Below, piece after piece: positions 15,096 through 16,241 of a stretch of 16,241 bases of DNA. Position numbers and translations under genes: made by a program. Within the stretch, counting starts at the first letter, position 1, and every line of letters starts with the position of its first letter. Below the pieces are notes generated by a model. The model did no database searches. It saw only the letters and a program-made list of their open reading frames with translations, and was not told where the DNA came from. This DNA is from Anaerolineae bacterium (GTDB lineage: Bacteria; Chloroflexota; Anaerolineae; 4572-78; NAK82): assembly GCA_030597485.1 (NCBI GenBank), contig JAUVRU010000011.1, forward strand, positions 1 through 16,241. The letters run 5' to 3'.

Positions 15096-16106
15096 GTGAA
15101 TCTGGCGAATCTGGACATGTCTTTCCGGCCGGACGTGGCGCCCGCGCTCGCGGCTGTTCGTCAGGCGATCGCTTTGTGCCGGCGGGTTCAGGCCGGGATG
15201 GTATCCGCAGTCGCTATGGAGAAGGTTGCTCGCTCTCCAGTTACCGTGGCTGACTACGGAGCTCAAGCCATCATGTGTCACTCGCTGGCCAGCACCTGTC
15301 CTGACTTGTCTGTGGTGGCCGAAGAAACGGCTGAGGCTCTACGGCAGCCTGCTCAGCAGCAGATGTTGGCACAGGTTACTCGCTCTGTGGGCGTGCTCTC
15401 GCCGGGCGTCACCTCTGAGGACGTATGTGCTTGGATTGACCAGGGCAACAGCGGTCCCACGTCACGGTTCTGGACAATGGACCCCATTGACGGTACCGCT
15501 GGATTCCTGCGCGGTGAACAGTACGCCATTGCATTGGCCTTGATTGAGGGAGGACAGGTGGAGATTGGCGTGCTGGCCTGCCCCAACTTGCCGGTGGACC
15601 TGGCACAGCCCGGGGGCCTTCGAGGCGTCATCTTCCTGGCTGAACGAGGCAAGGGGGCGCTCATGCTCTCCGGTGACGGAAAATTGGCTGAGACGGTGGT
15701 TGTCTCCTCCCGGGGCAAGACAGCATCTGCTCGGATTGTGGAGAGCGTCGAATCGAACCACTCCGATCATCAAGCGCATAGGCAGCTAGCTGACAGCCTG
15801 GGTATTACTCGTCCCTCACTACGCATGGACAGCCAGGCCAAATATGGCGTAGTGGCCCGTGGAGACGCAGCCATATACTTGCGTCTCCCTTCACCCGACA
15901 CACCCGACTACCGTGAGTGCATCTGGGATCACGCCGCTGGCTGCTTGCTGGTTGAGGAAGCCGGTGGTCGCGTCACCGATGCTCGCGGCGCTAGCCTGGA
16001 TTTTGGCCGAGGGCGACGGTTGTCGGGGAACTGGGGCGTGGTGGTGTCGAACGGACGGCTACATTCCGCTCTTCTTAGTGTGGTGCAATCGCTGGGGGGT
16101 AGCTGA
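15096..16106 (+). CDS. HAL2-type 3'(2'),5'-bisphosphate nucleotidase (inositol monophosphatase fold)
   Basis: Predicted to hydrolyse 3'-phosphoadenosine 5'-phosphate (PAP) to AMP, clearing the by-product of sulfate activation and sulfotransfer. Numbered from ATG 15117, the metal-site motifs are VVAEE (66-70), DPIDGT (122-127) and IWDHAAG with Asp271. The run FWTMDPIDGTAGFLRGEQYA, followed by ALALIEGG and GVLACPNLP, is close to the eukaryotic-type HAL2/SAL1 family rather than E. coli CysQ. About 330 residues is the usual length. Start choice: the promoter at 15037-15065 limits it to GTG 15084, GTG 15096 or ATG 15117; GTG 15096 is chosen because GGGGGTG lies 9 nt upstream, while ATG 15117 has only a distant site. 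Followed 18 bp later by a sensor-kinase-like gene. Inositol-phosphate activity cannot be excluded. Confidence 0.9.
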   Translation: MNLANLDMSFRPDVAPALAAVRQAIALCRRVQAGMVSAVAMEKVARSPVTVADYGAQAIMCHSLASTCPDLSVVAEETAEALRQPAQQQMLAQVTRSVGVLSPGVTSEDVCAWIDQGNSGPTSRFWTMDPIDGTAGFLRGEQYAIALALIEGGQVEIGVLACPNLPVDLAQPGGLRGVIFLAERGKGALMLSGDGKLAETVVVSSRGKTASARIVESVESNHSDHQAHRQLADSLGITRPSLRMDSQAKYGVVARGDAAIYLRLPSPDTPDYRECIWDHAAGCLLVEEAGGRVTDARGASLDFGRGRRLSGNWGVVVSNGRLHSALLSVVQSLGGS

Positions 16107-16124
16107 GACACAGGATGTCTGCCC

Positions 16125-16241
16125 ATGTTTCCTGATTACCGTCTTCGTCAACGTGAGCACCTGTTGCAGATCAGCCGGGCCATGACTTCCCGGCTTGATC
16201 TTCCCTCGCTGCTCAGACTCATCCTGGAAAATGCGGTCGAA
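16125..16241 (+). CDS. Probable GAF-type sensor kinase (N-terminal 39 codons only)
   Basis: Begins ATG 16125, 18 bp after the nucleotidase stop, with AGGA 9 nt upstream, and stays open to the window edge. The visible residues include REHLLQISRAMTSRLDLP followed by LLRLILENAVE. This pattern is common at the entry to a GAF domain in bacterial sensor histidine kinases and GAF-containing regulators, where a short coiled segment leads into the GAF fold. No catalytic part is visible, so the output domain (histidine kinase, diguanylate cyclase or other) is unknown. It likely shares the nucleotidase promoter. Confidence 0.6.
   Translation, partial: MFPDYRLRQREHLLQISRAMTSRLDLPSLLRLILENAVE

Overview
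The window is about 16.2 kb of GC-rich bacterial chromosome. It most likely comes from a Chloroflexota bacterium (Anaerolineae-like). This assignment is inferred from gene content: a secreted GH3-like protein with a long Pro/Thr-rich stalk, a CpXC zinc-binding protein, several Hanks-type Ser/Thr kinases with FHA partners, and a HAL2-type bisphosphate nucleotidase. No rRNA, tRNA, CRISPR array, transposase or phage gene was seen.

Layout. The 5' part of ppk1 (polyphosphate kinase) reads leftward out of the window. A roughly 600-bp non-coding region separates it from a rightward pair: aroQ (type II 3-dehydroquinate dehydratase) and a large exported, membrane-anchored GH3-like protein. This pair converges, with a 4-bp gap, on a leftward membrane Ser/Thr kinase. 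That kinase is divergent from a rightward FHA-winged-helix transcription factor. Next comes a leftward block, in transcription order from right to left: Ser/Thr kinase with an eight-bladed PQQ propeller, PP2C phosphatase, von Willebrand A protein, zinc-ribbon FHA protein, an unrecognised 81-residue protein, and a CpXC protein with C-terminal helical repeats. At the right edge are a rightward HAL2-type nucleotidase and the first 39 codons of what looks like a GAF-type sensor kinase.

How the parts may work together. Nearly half the window is Ser/Thr phospho-signalling: two writers (kinases), one eraser (PP2C) and two readers (FHA proteins, one of which binds DNA). Next to these sit a MIDAS-type vWA protein and a CpXC protein as possible effectors or scaffolds. 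I infer two linked circuits. One is a membrane kinase paired with a divergent FHA-winged-helix regulator, with a perfect dyad sitting on the kinase -35 box. The other is a cytosolic kinase-propeller/PP2C/vWA/FHA operon. Substrates, signals and outputs cannot be read from the sequence.

Four strong sigma70-type promoters, plus a weaker one for ppk1, were found by eye, all with 17-bp spacers. They lie upstream of aroQ, the membrane kinase, CpXC, kinase-PQQ and the nucleotidase (with ppk1 the weakest). They help fix transcript boundaries and some start codons. No convincing intrinsic terminator (stem plus T-run) was found.
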